NCBI RefSeq assembly: GCF_029945895.1
Contig: NZ_JAQSDL010000110.1
Coordinates: 47,967 to 111,966, forward strand
Direction: 5' to 3'
Origin: Polaromonas sp.
Lineage (GTDB): Bacteria > Pseudomonadota > Gammaproteobacteria > Burkholderiales > Burkholderiaceae_C
Length of the DNA: 64,000 nt
Part shown: in pieces, positions 37,975 through 45,207 of the stretch
Position numbering within the stretch: position 1 is the first letter of the stretch
How the letters are laid out: every line of letters begins with the position of its first letter
Position numbers and translations under genes: made by a program
The notes under the pieces: model-generated
Seen by the model: the letters and a program-made list of their open reading frames with translations, nothing else
What the model was told of the DNA's origin: nothing
Databases searched by the model: none

Positions 37975-39000
37975 TTAGTTGACGCGGCGCTCGATCACGA
38001 TTTCCTCGACTTCCACGCGGCGGTTCGGTGCCAGGCAATTGATCAGGTCTGCACGCTTGCGGTCATTGCAGGTGACGACCGGGTTGGCCTCGCCCTTGCC
38101 GACGGCCGTCAGGCGATTGGCTGCCACACCCTTGCTGGTCAGGTAGTTGCGCACGGCTTCGGCGCGTTGCTGCGACAGCTTCAGGTTGTAGGCGTCCGAA
38201 CCCAGGCGGTCGGTGTAGCCGGTCACGGTGACGTTGCCGTTGTACTGACCGGCACTCAGGCCCTGGGCGATTTCGTCAAGTTTGGTCTGCGGCATGCGCA
38301 ACTGGGCACTGTCGAAGGCAAACAGTTCGGTGGCCGAGAGGGTCACACGCTCAAAACGTGCCGGCGCGACCGGCGGAGGAGGCGGCGGCGGGGTCATGAC
38401 AGGCGCCGGTGCCGGTGGTGGCGTGTACTGAGCCACCTGTGTGCGCACTGGCTTGTCGAAGTAGTAGCTCAGACCAAAGTTGAGCGAGTTGGTCGTGAGA
38501 TGGTCGGCACCGAAGGTGTTGTGGCGAACATAGGCACGGCTGCGGCGCAGGTCGGCCTGCATGAACCACTGCTCGGACAGTGCCACCTGGAAGCCGGCGC
38601 CCAGGCTCAGGTAAGGCGACGTGGCACTGGCGGTGGGCAGCTTGTCGCGCTGCGCGCCAATCCCTGCCAGCAGGAAGGGCCGGAAGTTGCTGCGGTTGAA
38701 CATGTACAGGGCGTCGACGCCCAGTGTGGCCTGTTCGTAGCGGATGCCGTTCTGGGTCGACCGGCCCAGTGTGCCGCCCCCCTGGATGTCCCACGATGGC
38801 GAAACCGCTTTACCCAGGCGCAGGCCCAGCGCATTGAAGTTCTTGCCGCCGTTGAAACGGTTATCAGGGTCCACCACGCTGATGCTGGGCATGATGTAGG
38901 TGGACGGGTTGTCTACCATCTGGGCCATCAGCAATGCCGGGCTCATGCAGGAAAGTGCTGCTGCGGTGGCAGCCAGGGTTCTGATGTGGGTGAGTTTCAT
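37975..39000 (-). CDS. ompA: OmpA-family outer membrane protein
   Basis: A 341-residue porin-like protein from the ATG at 39000. It has a signal peptide (HIRTLAATAAALSCMSPALLMAQ), an eight-strand beta-barrel (about residues 30-215 with alternating aromatic residues), a Pro-rich hinge (PPPPPPP) and a C-terminal peptidoglycan-binding OmpA domain (SATELFAFDSAQL, VTGYTDRLGSDAYNLKLSQQRAEAV, NRRVEVE). The C-terminal domain contains two cysteines (CNDRKRADLINC), typical of betaproteobacterial OmpA. It is a likely abundant structural protein. The 300 bp upstream hold its promoter and a terminator for the next gene. Confidence 0.93.
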   Translation of the reverse strand: MKLTHIRTLAATAAALSCMSPALLMAQMVDNPSTYIMPSISVVDPDNRFNGGKNFNALGLRLGKAVSPSWDIQGGGTLGRSTQNGIRYEQATLGVDALYMFNRSNFRPFLLAGIGAQRDKLPTASATSPYLSLGAGFQVALSEQWFMQADLRRSRAYVRHNTFGADHLTTNSLNFGLSYYFDKPVRTQVAQYTPPPAPAPVMTPPPPPPPVAPARFERVTLSATELFAFDSAQLRMPQTKLDEIAQGLSAGQYNGNVTVTGYTDRLGSDAYNLKLSQQRAEAVRNYLTSKGVAANRLTAVGKGEANPVVTCNDRKRADLINCLAPNRRVEVEEIVIERRVN

Positions 39001-39197
39001 GGCGTGTCCTTCAAACAAGAGCCGATGCGTTGATAAGAGAGAAAAAAGCAAGAGAGGACCGCGGACCGCTGGCGCCGCGATGGTCAAGCATTGGGCCGCG
39101 CCAGGGTGTTCCGTATCAGAGGGCCCCGTGTGAAGCTGTGGGACAGCACCTACCCTTGCCCCCTGGTCGCCCGCCCGCTTGACGCCACGTCTGGCGT

Positions 39198-39222
39198 AAA
39201 AAAGCCCCGCTGGCAGCGGGGC
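39198..39222 (-). terminator. Rho-independent terminator for the small membrane protein gene
   Basis: On the minus strand: GCCCCGCT, loop, AGCGGGGC followed by six T. It sits about 80 bases downstream of the stop at 39301. The remaining sequence of 39001-39300 contains no gene I can support and must carry the ompA promoter. Confidence 0.85.
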
Positions 39223-39300
39223 CGGTGCAGACACAAAGGCCTGAATGGTGGTTGGGCGGAAAGTCCGCCGGAGCGCCAACTCAATGCGCCCGCCATCACC

Positions 39301-39471
39301 TCATGAGGGATCCTTGCTGCGGGTGCGGCCGACAGCGCTGAAGATGCCTATGCCCAGGATCACGAGAGCGCCGATGCCAATGTAGACGTGCGGGATGCCG
39401 GCTTCCAATGCACCCCAGATCAGGCCACCCATAAAAATTGCAAAACCGACCATATACAGCGCAAAAGACAT
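39301..39471 (-). CDS. Small two-helix membrane protein (56 aa)
   Basis: From the ATG at 39471, preceded by a perfect GGAGGAAAC Shine-Dalgarno, to the TGA at 39301. The product has two hydrophobic helices (SFALYMVGFAIFMGGLIWGA and VYIGIGALVILGIGIFSAVG) and a short basic tail (RTRSKDPS). A longer frame reading upstream is unlikely because of the strong ribosome binding site. I recall similar short membrane proteins as unnamed families in betaproteobacteria. The function is unknown. The upstream 39523-39808 region is AT-rich and shows no further gene. Confidence 0.8.
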   Translation of the reverse strand: MSFALYMVGFAIFMGGLIWGALEAGIPHVYIGIGALVILGIGIFSAVGRTRSKDPS

Positions 39472-39808
39472 TGTTTCCTCCAGAAGTTGATGAGCAAGTA
39501 TCTGCAATGAAACTCGCCACAACTATCGGGCGCGGGCTTTTAGCCTTGTCGGAGAACGCCGACGGTCTTGCAGGTCGAATGAGCAAAAAAGTATTACTCA
39601 ATGGCGCCCCCAGCGGCTCTTGAACCGGTTTTCTGATATTTATCACACCCGCATGCGATCAAATTAACCTGTATCAGAAGATGACAGCGTGTAACTAAAA
39701 GAATACGATGACTACGTTGTCAAGGCGCAACCTCTCCCGGAAGCTCCATGGCAACACCAGAGCTAAATTGACCAGGGTTGGCACCATTCATTCAACACGC
39801 AGCACGCC

Positions 39809-40405
39809 ATGTCCTTCTTCCAAAACTTGTTTTCTTCCTCGCAGGGCCACAAGGAAGGCGGGGCGGGACCGGAGACCGGCCCCGTCAAAATGAATCTCGA
39901 CGAACGCATGGCGTTTCGCCGGGAGATGCTTTTTGATTCGGTCAAGGCCACCATGGAAAGCCGGGGCATCCTCAGTGGAAGCTATCGGTTCAAGGTTGTA
40001 CGCGCCGACAAGCGGGGGCACAGCTTTGTCGTGATGATGGACCTGTCCACCGATTTCATGGAGAGTGAGCAGGGCCAGCAAAAGGCCCTGGCCGCGCTCG
40101 GTGCCCTGATCGGGAAAAACGCGCTCGCCCGTTATGGCCTGGGCGTACCGGCGGTGTACTGGCGGGTCAACGAAGAACTCAAGGGCTTCGAGCCCCCACG
40201 CGCGGAAGCTGCCGCCGGGCCGGACAGCGCCAGCCCTGACGCAGTGCGGGCTTCCAACCTGCGTCGTTACGAGCGGGCCACGGCGCAGGAACTGGCAGCT
40301 TTCGAGTCTGCCTGGCAAAGCAGCAGTGAGATGACCATCGGCGACCGCACCTACTCGTCCGACCTCGCGCCGCTGACCGGCGCCGACGGCAAGGACAGCC
40401 GCTAG
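39809..40405 (+). CDS. Conserved hypothetical protein (198 aa)
   Basis: A soluble protein without a signal peptide or membrane helix. It begins MSFFQNLFSSS and contains an alpha/beta core (MLFDSVKATMESRGILSGSYRFKVVRADKRGHSFVVMMDLS). A predicted helix (LRRYERATAQELAAFESAW) follows a disordered Ala/Pro stretch. I cannot assign a family. The 286 bp upstream (39523-39808) are AT-rich (for example AAGAATACGATG around 39700) and may hold its promoter. The next gene, a methyltransferase, is on the same strand 190 bp away. Confidence 0.75.
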   Translation: MSFFQNLFSSSQGHKEGGAGPETGPVKMNLDERMAFRREMLFDSVKATMESRGILSGSYRFKVVRADKRGHSFVVMMDLSTDFMESEQGQQKALAALGALIGKNALARYGLGVPAVYWRVNEELKGFEPPRAEAAAGPDSASPDAVRASNLRRYERATAQELAAFESAWQSSSEMTIGDRTYSSDLAPLTGADGKDSR

Positions 40406-40595
40406 TAGCGCAAGCCGAAAATACCGGCGCATGAAAGCGCGCCCTCACGCCTGCGTGCTACAGACCTGGATGCCGCACCGCGCGGGATAATGGCGGTCTG
40501 TTCACCGACCGGGTTTGTCCGATGCCTCTTTTCTTCCTGCGTTTGCCTGCACGGGCAGATGCCCCCCACTGCGTCCCCGCATCGAAAGCCCAGGC

Positions 40596-41795
40596 ATGAA
40601 CGAGCCGGCCCGCATCCATTGGGTCGAGGATGGTCAGACCCGTTCCGCCCGCTGGCGTTCAGAAAGCGGCGCGGCGCCGCCCAGACGGGTGCAGGTGGCC
40701 GACGACACCCTGACGGCCGACGCGGCGTTTCGCCTGGCCAGTGAGGGCACGGCCATTTTGTGGCGCGGGGACTTCCAGAATGCACGGCAGTTGCTGCAGG
40801 CCCTGGCCAGACGCATCGACAAGCCAAAAAAGATCAAGAAAACCAAGGCCAGGGCCGACGCGGCCGCGGTCTCGTCGCTGGATGCCTTCAACCAGCACCG
40901 CCAGGCCCAGTCACATCGTGCGCGCACGCTGGCCATGCTGGTGCTCGAGTTTGATGGCGCTCATCACAGCAGCCTGCGAAGGGCGCCGGATGTTGCACAG
41001 GCCTGCAGTGAAGCCTACGGCCCGGGCGACGCGGCGCAGGACAGCTACGTGAGCTCGTTGCGCGAACTGTTGGGCCTGATCGGCGCGCACGAATGGCGCA
41101 AGAAGGGGGTGGAGATCGCCGCGCTGGGCGGCGCACGTATTCACCCGCACTACGGCGTGTTTGCGCCGGTGCGCGGCGAGTACCTCAGCCTGGTGGCCGA
41201 AACCCCTTTGCCGCCGGCCGCAAGCGCCGACGGCCTGGCCTTTGACATCGGCACTGGCACCGGTGTGCTGGCGGCGATCCTGGCGCGCCGCGGGGTGCAG
41301 CAGGTGATCGCCACTGATCAGGACCCGCGCGCGCTGGCCTGCGCCCGGGAAAACCTCGCGCGGCTAGCCCTGGCCGGGCGCGTCACGCTGCAGCAAGCCA
41401 ACCTGTTTCCCGACGGACGCGCGCCGCTGATCGTCTGCAACCCGCCGTGGGTGCCGGCGCGCCCCAGCTCGCCGGTCGAACACGCGGTGTACGACCCCGA
41501 GAGCCGCATGTTGCGCGGTTTCCTGCAGGGGCTGGCGACACATCTGGCGCCGGGCGGGGAGGGCTGGCTGATCCTGTCGGATCTGGCCGAACACCTGGGT
41601 CTGCGCTCGCGCAGCGAGCTGCTGGAGTGGATCGCCGCGGCGGGGCTGCAGGTGTTGTCGCGAGTGGACATCAAGCCGCAGCATCCGAAGGCAGCCGATG
41701 CCAGCGACGCCCTGCACGCGGCCCGGGCGGCGGAAGTCACCTCGCTCTGGCGACTGGCTGCCAGGACGGAGGAAACGTCTGTTGCTATGAATTAG
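40596..41795 (+). CDS. Class I SAM-dependent methyltransferase with NPPW motif
   Basis: A 399-residue protein. The C-terminal half is a small-domain methyltransferase: SAM motif I AFDIGTGTGVLAAILARRG (about residues 218-236), acidic loop VIATDQDPRALACARENL and the N-P-P-W catalytic motif (VCNPPWVPARP, about residue 290) shared by HemK/PrmC, RlmG and related N-methyltransferases of RNA, DNA or glutamine. The N-terminal ~200 residues are unrecognised and Lys/Ala-rich (DKPKKIKKTKARADAAA). The ATG at 40596 is preferred. The stop codon TAG (41793-41795) lies inside a copy of the palindromic element. Confidence 0.82.
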   Translation: MNEPARIHWVEDGQTRSARWRSESGAAPPRRVQVADDTLTADAAFRLASEGTAILWRGDFQNARQLLQALARRIDKPKKIKKTKARADAAAVSSLDAFNQHRQAQSHRARTLAMLVLEFDGAHHSSLRRAPDVAQACSEAYGPGDAAQDSYVSSLRELLGLIGAHEWRKKGVEIAALGGARIHPHYGVFAPVRGEYLSLVAETPLPPAASADGLAFDIGTGTGVLAAILARRGVQQVIATDQDPRALACARENLARLALAGRVTLQQANLFPDGRAPLIVCNPPWVPARPSSPVEHAVYDPESRMLRGFLQGLATHLAPGGEGWLILSDLAEHLGLRSRSELLEWIAAAGLQVLSRVDIKPQHPKAADASDALHAARAAEVTSLWRLAARTEETSVAMN

Positions 41796-41837
41796 ATAGC
41801 TGCTTTCGCTCATGGATAAAGGGCTGCAGGCCTTTTT
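41781..41837 (+). repeat. Bipartite palindromic element overlapping the methyltransferase 3' end
   Basis: TTGCTATGAATTAGATAGCTG, spacer, then AAAGGGCTGCAGGCC and TTTTT. The first half carries the stop codon of the methyltransferase gene; the second half forms a near-perfect hairpin followed by five T, i.e. a plausible intrinsic terminator. Confidence 0.85.
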
Positions 41838-41865
41838 CTCATGATTTTCTGGCTCACACAAGGAG

Positions 41866-42600
41866 ATGCCCGTGCCGTATGAGTTGCATTACTGGCCCAC
41901 CATCCAGGGGCGCGGCGAGTTTGTGCGGCTCGCACTGGAGGCGGCCGGCGCCGACTACGTGGACGTGGCGCGCGGTGCAGAAAGCCGGGGGCAGGGCGTC
42001 GCGGCCATGATGCATTACCTCGACAGCCCGACGGTGCCGCACCCGCCGTTCGCGCCGCCCTTCCTGGTGAACGGCAAGGCCGTCATCGGCCAGACGGCGG
42101 CCATCCTGCTTTACCTCGGCCCACGCCTGGGTCTGGTTGCCAAAAATGAGGTGCAGCGCCTGTGGACCCACCAGCTGCAGCTGGCCATTGCCGACGCGGT
42201 GATGGAAGCCCACGACACCCACCATCCGATAGCCACCGGCCTGTATTACGAAGACCAGAAGAAAGAGGCCGCACGGCGGGCCAAGGCCTTTCGGGAAGAG
42301 CGCATCCCGAAATTTTTTGACTGGTTCGAAAGCGTGCTGGCGCGCAACCCCCGGGGCAGCGCCTGCCTGGTGGGCGGCCGCCTGAGTTACGCCGACCTGT
42401 CGCTGTTCCAGCTCGTGGCAGGACTGCTCTACGCTTTTCCGCTGGCCACGGGGCGAGCCCTGCAGCAAGCCCCGTTGGTGGCCAGCCTGCATGCCCGGGT
42501 GGCGCAGCACCCGCACGTGGCCGCCTATCTCGCCAGCGCGCGCCGCATTCCCTTCAACGAAGAAGGCATTTTCCGGCGTTATCCCGAGCTGGATGACTGA
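41866..42600 (+). CDS. Glutathione S-transferase family protein
   Basis: A 244-residue cytosolic GST. The thioredoxin-like N-domain (YELHYWPTIQGRGEFVRLALEAAGADY, catalytic Tyr about residue 5-9; PPFLVNGKAVIGQTAAILLYLG for gamma-glutamyl binding) resembles sigma/alpha-type GSTs. The C-terminal helical domain (GGRLSYADLSLFQLVAGLLYAFP) carries the conserved Asp. It conjugates or reduces electrophiles with glutathione. An isolated gene with a clear Shine-Dalgarno (AAGGAG) before the ATG. Confidence 0.9.
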   Translation: MPVPYELHYWPTIQGRGEFVRLALEAAGADYVDVARGAESRGQGVAAMMHYLDSPTVPHPPFAPPFLVNGKAVIGQTAAILLYLGPRLGLVAKNEVQRLWTHQLQLAIADAVMEAHDTHHPIATGLYYEDQKKEAARRAKAFREERIPKFFDWFESVLARNPRGSACLVGGRLSYADLSLFQLVAGLLYAFPLATGRALQQAPLVASLHARVAQHPHVAAYLASARRIPFNEEGIFRRYPELDD

Positions 42601-42881
42601 ACTGCGTGCCTGAACTTCCCGGCTGAGCCTGGTGCGTGAACCCGAGGCCGGCGCATGCGAACCGGCCCTGGATGCAGGGGGCGAGCGTACGGCGTCCTCT
42701 CCTACAGGCTGGGTTGTCCCTGCCTGACCGCGAGCGGCTGGAGCGCGTTCCACGATGGACTTCTGAACTGGAAAAAACTGCGTTGGCAGCAGGGCACCCC
42801 CGGCATCACCGGGGGCCCGTCCAGTCCACACAAGCTGACCATCATCACCCTTGCCATCCATATCTCTGAAGGAGCTTCACC
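42601..42881. other. Intergenic region upstream of the glycine-zipper gene
   Basis: 281 bp with no supportable gene. It contains TCCTACA at 42700-42706 (a motif recurring in this neighbourhood) and a CCCCCGGCATCACCGGGGG hairpin near 42798-42816. The Shine-Dalgarno GAAGGAG precedes the ATG at 42882. Confidence 0.4.
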
Positions 42882-43838
42882 ATGTCACTTGACGAACACG
42901 ACAAGAACCTGAATCTGGACCCGATCACTGACGCCCCTGGCGCCCACCCGGTCGGTACCGGTCTCGGAGCTGCCCTGGGCGGCGCTGCCGCGGGGGCCGC
43001 TGCCGGCGCATTTGGCGGACCGGTGGGCGCTGCGGCCGGAGCGGTTGTTGGCGCGGTTGCCGGCGGCTTGGGCGGCAAGGCGGTGGCCGAAGCCGTCAAC
43101 CCCACCGCTGAAGAAGCCTACTGGCGCGAGCAGTACATCCGGGAGCCTTACTACGATGCCAACCGCAACTACGAAGACTACGCGCCGGCCTACCGTCTGG
43201 GCCTGTACGGGCGCAGCAATTACGCCGGCACCTTTGACGATGCGCAAAGCGACCTGTCTGTCCATTGGGACAGTCACAAAGAACGCTCCACCCTGAGCTG
43301 GCCCGAAGCCGAAGCGGCCAGCCGCGCCGCGTGGACACGGGTGGACGAGCAGCTGGCGTCACGCCAGACCCTGTCCGGCGAAGTGGCCGACAACGACGAC
43401 GTGATCGATACGCTCAACGAGCTGCTGGAGTCCTGCCGCGACGGCGAGTTCGGCTTCACCGAATGTGCCGAACATGTGAAGGCGCAGGACCTCAAAACCC
43501 TGCTGCTGCGACATGCCGACGAATGCCGCGGTGCGGCTGCCGAGCTCACCTCGCAGATTCGCCAGCTCGGTGGCGAGGCCGAGGAGGGCGGCACCACCAG
43601 CGGTGCCATGCATCGTGGCTGGGTGTCGGTGCGCGGCACCCTCAGCGGGTACACCGACCTGGCCATGCTCGATGAATGCGAGCGCGGCGAGGACGCGGCC
43701 AAGGCCCGCTACCGCAATGCCCTCAAGGAGAATCTTCCCCCGGCGATCAGGAGCATGGTGGAGCGCCAGGCCCAGGGCGTGCAGCGCAACCATGACCAGG
43801 TCAAGGCACTGCGTGACGCGCTGAAGACCGCCGACTGA
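42882..43838 (+). CDS. Glycine-zipper plus DUF2383 (PA2169-like four-helix bundle) protein
   Basis: A 318-residue two-part protein. Residues ~25-70 are a small-residue glycine zipper ([18 protein letters not shown]) that can insert in or contact membranes. After a Tyr/Arg-rich linker, residues ~170-318 form a ferritin-like DUF2383 helical bundle (DVIDTLNELLESCRDGEFGFTECAEHV and LLRHADECRGAAAEL). Members of this family are often stress-induced in proteobacteria; the function is not known. A strong terminator follows. The upstream gap carries the TCCTACA motif. Confidence 0.82.
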   Translation: MSLDEHDKNLNLDPITDAPGAHPVGTGLGAALGGAAAGAAAGAFGGPVGAAAGAVVGAVAGGLGGKAVAEAVNPTAEEAYWREQYIREPYYDANRNYEDYAPAYRLGLYGRSNYAGTFDDAQSDLSVHWDSHKERSTLSWPEAEAASRAAWTRVDEQLASRQTLSGEVADNDDVIDTLNELLESCRDGEFGFTECAEHVKAQDLKTLLLRHADECRGAAAELTSQIRQLGGEAEEGGTTSGAMHRGWVSVRGTLSGYTDLAMLDECERGEDAAKARYRNALKENLPPAIRSMVERQAQGVQRNHDQVKALRDALKTAD

Positions 43839-43856
43839 ACGGTGAATCAACCATGA

Positions 43857-43884
43857 AAAAAGCTGGCACCTGTGCCAGCTTTTT
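43857..43884. terminator. Bidirectional rho-independent terminator
   Basis: AAAAAGCTGGCAC (43857-43869) and GTGCCAGCTTTTT (43872-43884) form a perfect 13-bp stem with a 2-base loop as drawn; it sits between the convergent DUF2383 and YXWGXW genes. Confidence 0.92.
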
Positions 43885-43909
43885 TTTGCCGTGATGGCGG
43901 GGTCAACGA

Positions 43910-44329
43910 TCAGTTATGCGGGCCGTGGCCTTTTCCGTGACCCTTGCCGTGGCCTTTGTCATCATGCTTGTCGTATTTGTCCTTTTTCGGCTTTTTGTCC
44001 TTGACGTACACATAGTTCGTCTCACGCACCCAGGTTCCGGGCTGGCGGTAGTAGGCGTTGCCACGCTGCTCCCAGCGGTCTGGCGCCCAGCGGTAGCCAT
44101 CGCGCTTCTGGATGGCGTGACCGCGCACCCACACATGGCGCTCGCCGGTCCAGGCCCAGTAGCCCGGTGCCCAGACCTGCGCGGGTGCGAGTGCCGGCAC
44201 CGCCTCGTACTGAGGCGCGGGCGGTGCCAGGTTGATGTTGATGCTGACTTGCGCGAGGGCAGGTGCAGCAGCAGCGCCGGCCAGCACGATGGCAAGCATG
44301 ATTTTTTTGAGCGGGGGACTGATGATCAT
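43910..44329 (-). CDS. YXWGXW-repeat exported protein
   Basis: A 139-residue secreted protein. The signal peptide ends at APALAQ (about residue 26). Two copies of the aromatic YXWGXW-type motif follow (APGYWAWTGERHVWVRG and GYRWAPDRWEQRGNAYY), then a disordered Lys/Asp/His-rich tail with GHGKGHGKGHG repeats, possibly metal-binding. Such proteins are abundant uncharacterised periplasmic proteins in Burkholderiales. The gap 44330-44519 upstream has no other gene. Confidence 0.82.
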   Translation of the reverse strand: MIISPPLKKIMLAIVLAGAAAAPALAQVSININLAPPAPQYEAVPALAPAQVWAPGYWAWTGERHVWVRGHAIQKRDGYRWAPDRWEQRGNAYYRQPGTWVRETNYVYVKDKKPKKDKYDKHDDKGHGKGHGKGHGPHN

Positions 44330-44519
44330 GAAGATCTCCTTGGGTTACTGATGCGAGTTTGAGACGAGTGTGGAGGGATGTTTGCGCCGCCGTACCGCAC
44401 GACGCGTAAAGTTGCGTCCCCCGCGAGTGCGAAGGTGTAAAGCTTTGTGCGAGGTCCGAGACCGCTATTATTTCAGTAGCAGTCTGCGCAGAAGGGATAA
44501 GGGCTGGGGCGCGATTCGT

Positions 44520-44882
44520 CTAGTTTTTCAGTCTGCTGCCGCAATCCACCTGGGCATTCAGTGCGCTGCCCCCGGTGCCATAGCTGCTGTCGGTCACCTT
44601 GCAGTTCGAGGCCTTTTCAACGGCCCGGACCAGGTTGGCCGTTTTTTGCGGCCCGTCCGGCAGGTGACGCGGCGCCTGCGCTGACCAGGTGCTCGCCGTG
44701 ATCTGCTCGACCCGGTAGGCGTCGCCGTCGAGCTGTACGGTTTGCGGCGGTGACTCCAGCTGGGACGCCGGGCCCACGCATCCGGACATCAGTACGGCCA
44801 GGCAGGCCAAGGCCAGCCCGGCCGCAGGTGTGCGCCAGGGTTGGGCCGCTTGGCAGGGAAGGCGGGAAGTGGGTGATTTCAA
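44520..44882 (-). CDS. Small lipoprotein (120 aa), probable TTG start
   Basis: A lipobox (VLMSGC, Cys about residue 36 from the TTG start) precedes an ~85-residue periplasmic domain (TVQLDGDAYRVEQITASTWSA and VTDSSYGTGGSALNAQVDCG). No family is recognised. No ATG lies near the signal peptide in this frame except one far upstream at 45050. The TTG at 44882 overlaps the TGA of the preceding small lipoprotein (TTGA), suggesting coupled translation. This is inferred from the overlap and the signal-peptide position. Confidence 0.6.
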   Translation of the reverse strand: MKSPTSRLPCQAAQPWRTPAAGLALACLAVLMSGCVGPASQLESPPQTVQLDGDAYRVEQITASTWSAQAPRHLPDGPQKTANLVRAVEKASNCKVTDSSYGTGGSALNAQVDCGSRLKN

Positions 44883-45025
44883 AGGGACGACTTTGGTGAG
44901 TGTTGGTTCATGCTTGCCTTGGGCTCGGGAACCAGCGAGGGTTTGTCCGGCACCTTCGACTGCGGGCAGCCGGTGAGCAGCGTCAGTGCAAAAAGTACAG
45001 GCAGTGCCGTTAAAAAGTGCGTCAT
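44879..45025 (-). CDS. Very small lipoprotein (48 aa)
   Basis: From ATG 45025 to TGA 44879-44881, preceded by an AGGAG Shine-Dalgarno. The product has a signal peptide THFLTALPVLFALTLLTGC with a canonical lipobox LLTGC (Cys residue 20) and a 28-residue Pro/Lys-rich mature tail (PQSKVPDKPSLVPEPKAS). It overlaps the next lipoprotein start by four bases. No homologous function is known to me; it could be a small envelope-stress lipoprotein like those in other Gram-negatives. Confidence 0.6.
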   Translation of the reverse strand: MTHFLTALPVLFALTLLTGCPQSKVPDKPSLVPEPKASMNQHSPKSSL

Positions 45026-45207
45026 GGCAGGCTCCTGAAAGAATCAACAATGGTCCAAACCGCCGGTCGTACGGGGCGCATGCTGCATGCCGCCGGTACC
45101 TGGTACGAAGATACGCGGAGACCTGCCAGCGGCGTAGCCGGCCGCCACCCGAGCCCTTGTCAGGAAGGCGCGCGTGAGCCTGTCAAGACGGTCCTACACC
45201 GCGGTGC

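Noticed and set aside
39708..39893. A 61-residue plus-strand frame upstream of the hypothetical gene at 39809
   Set aside because: No ribosome binding site, Arg/Thr-rich out-of-frame composition, and it overlaps the better-supported downstream gene.
45051..45207. Possible attachment site or tRNA remnant beside ligD
   Set aside because: I found no tRNA-like cloverleaf and no duplicated sequence at another border.
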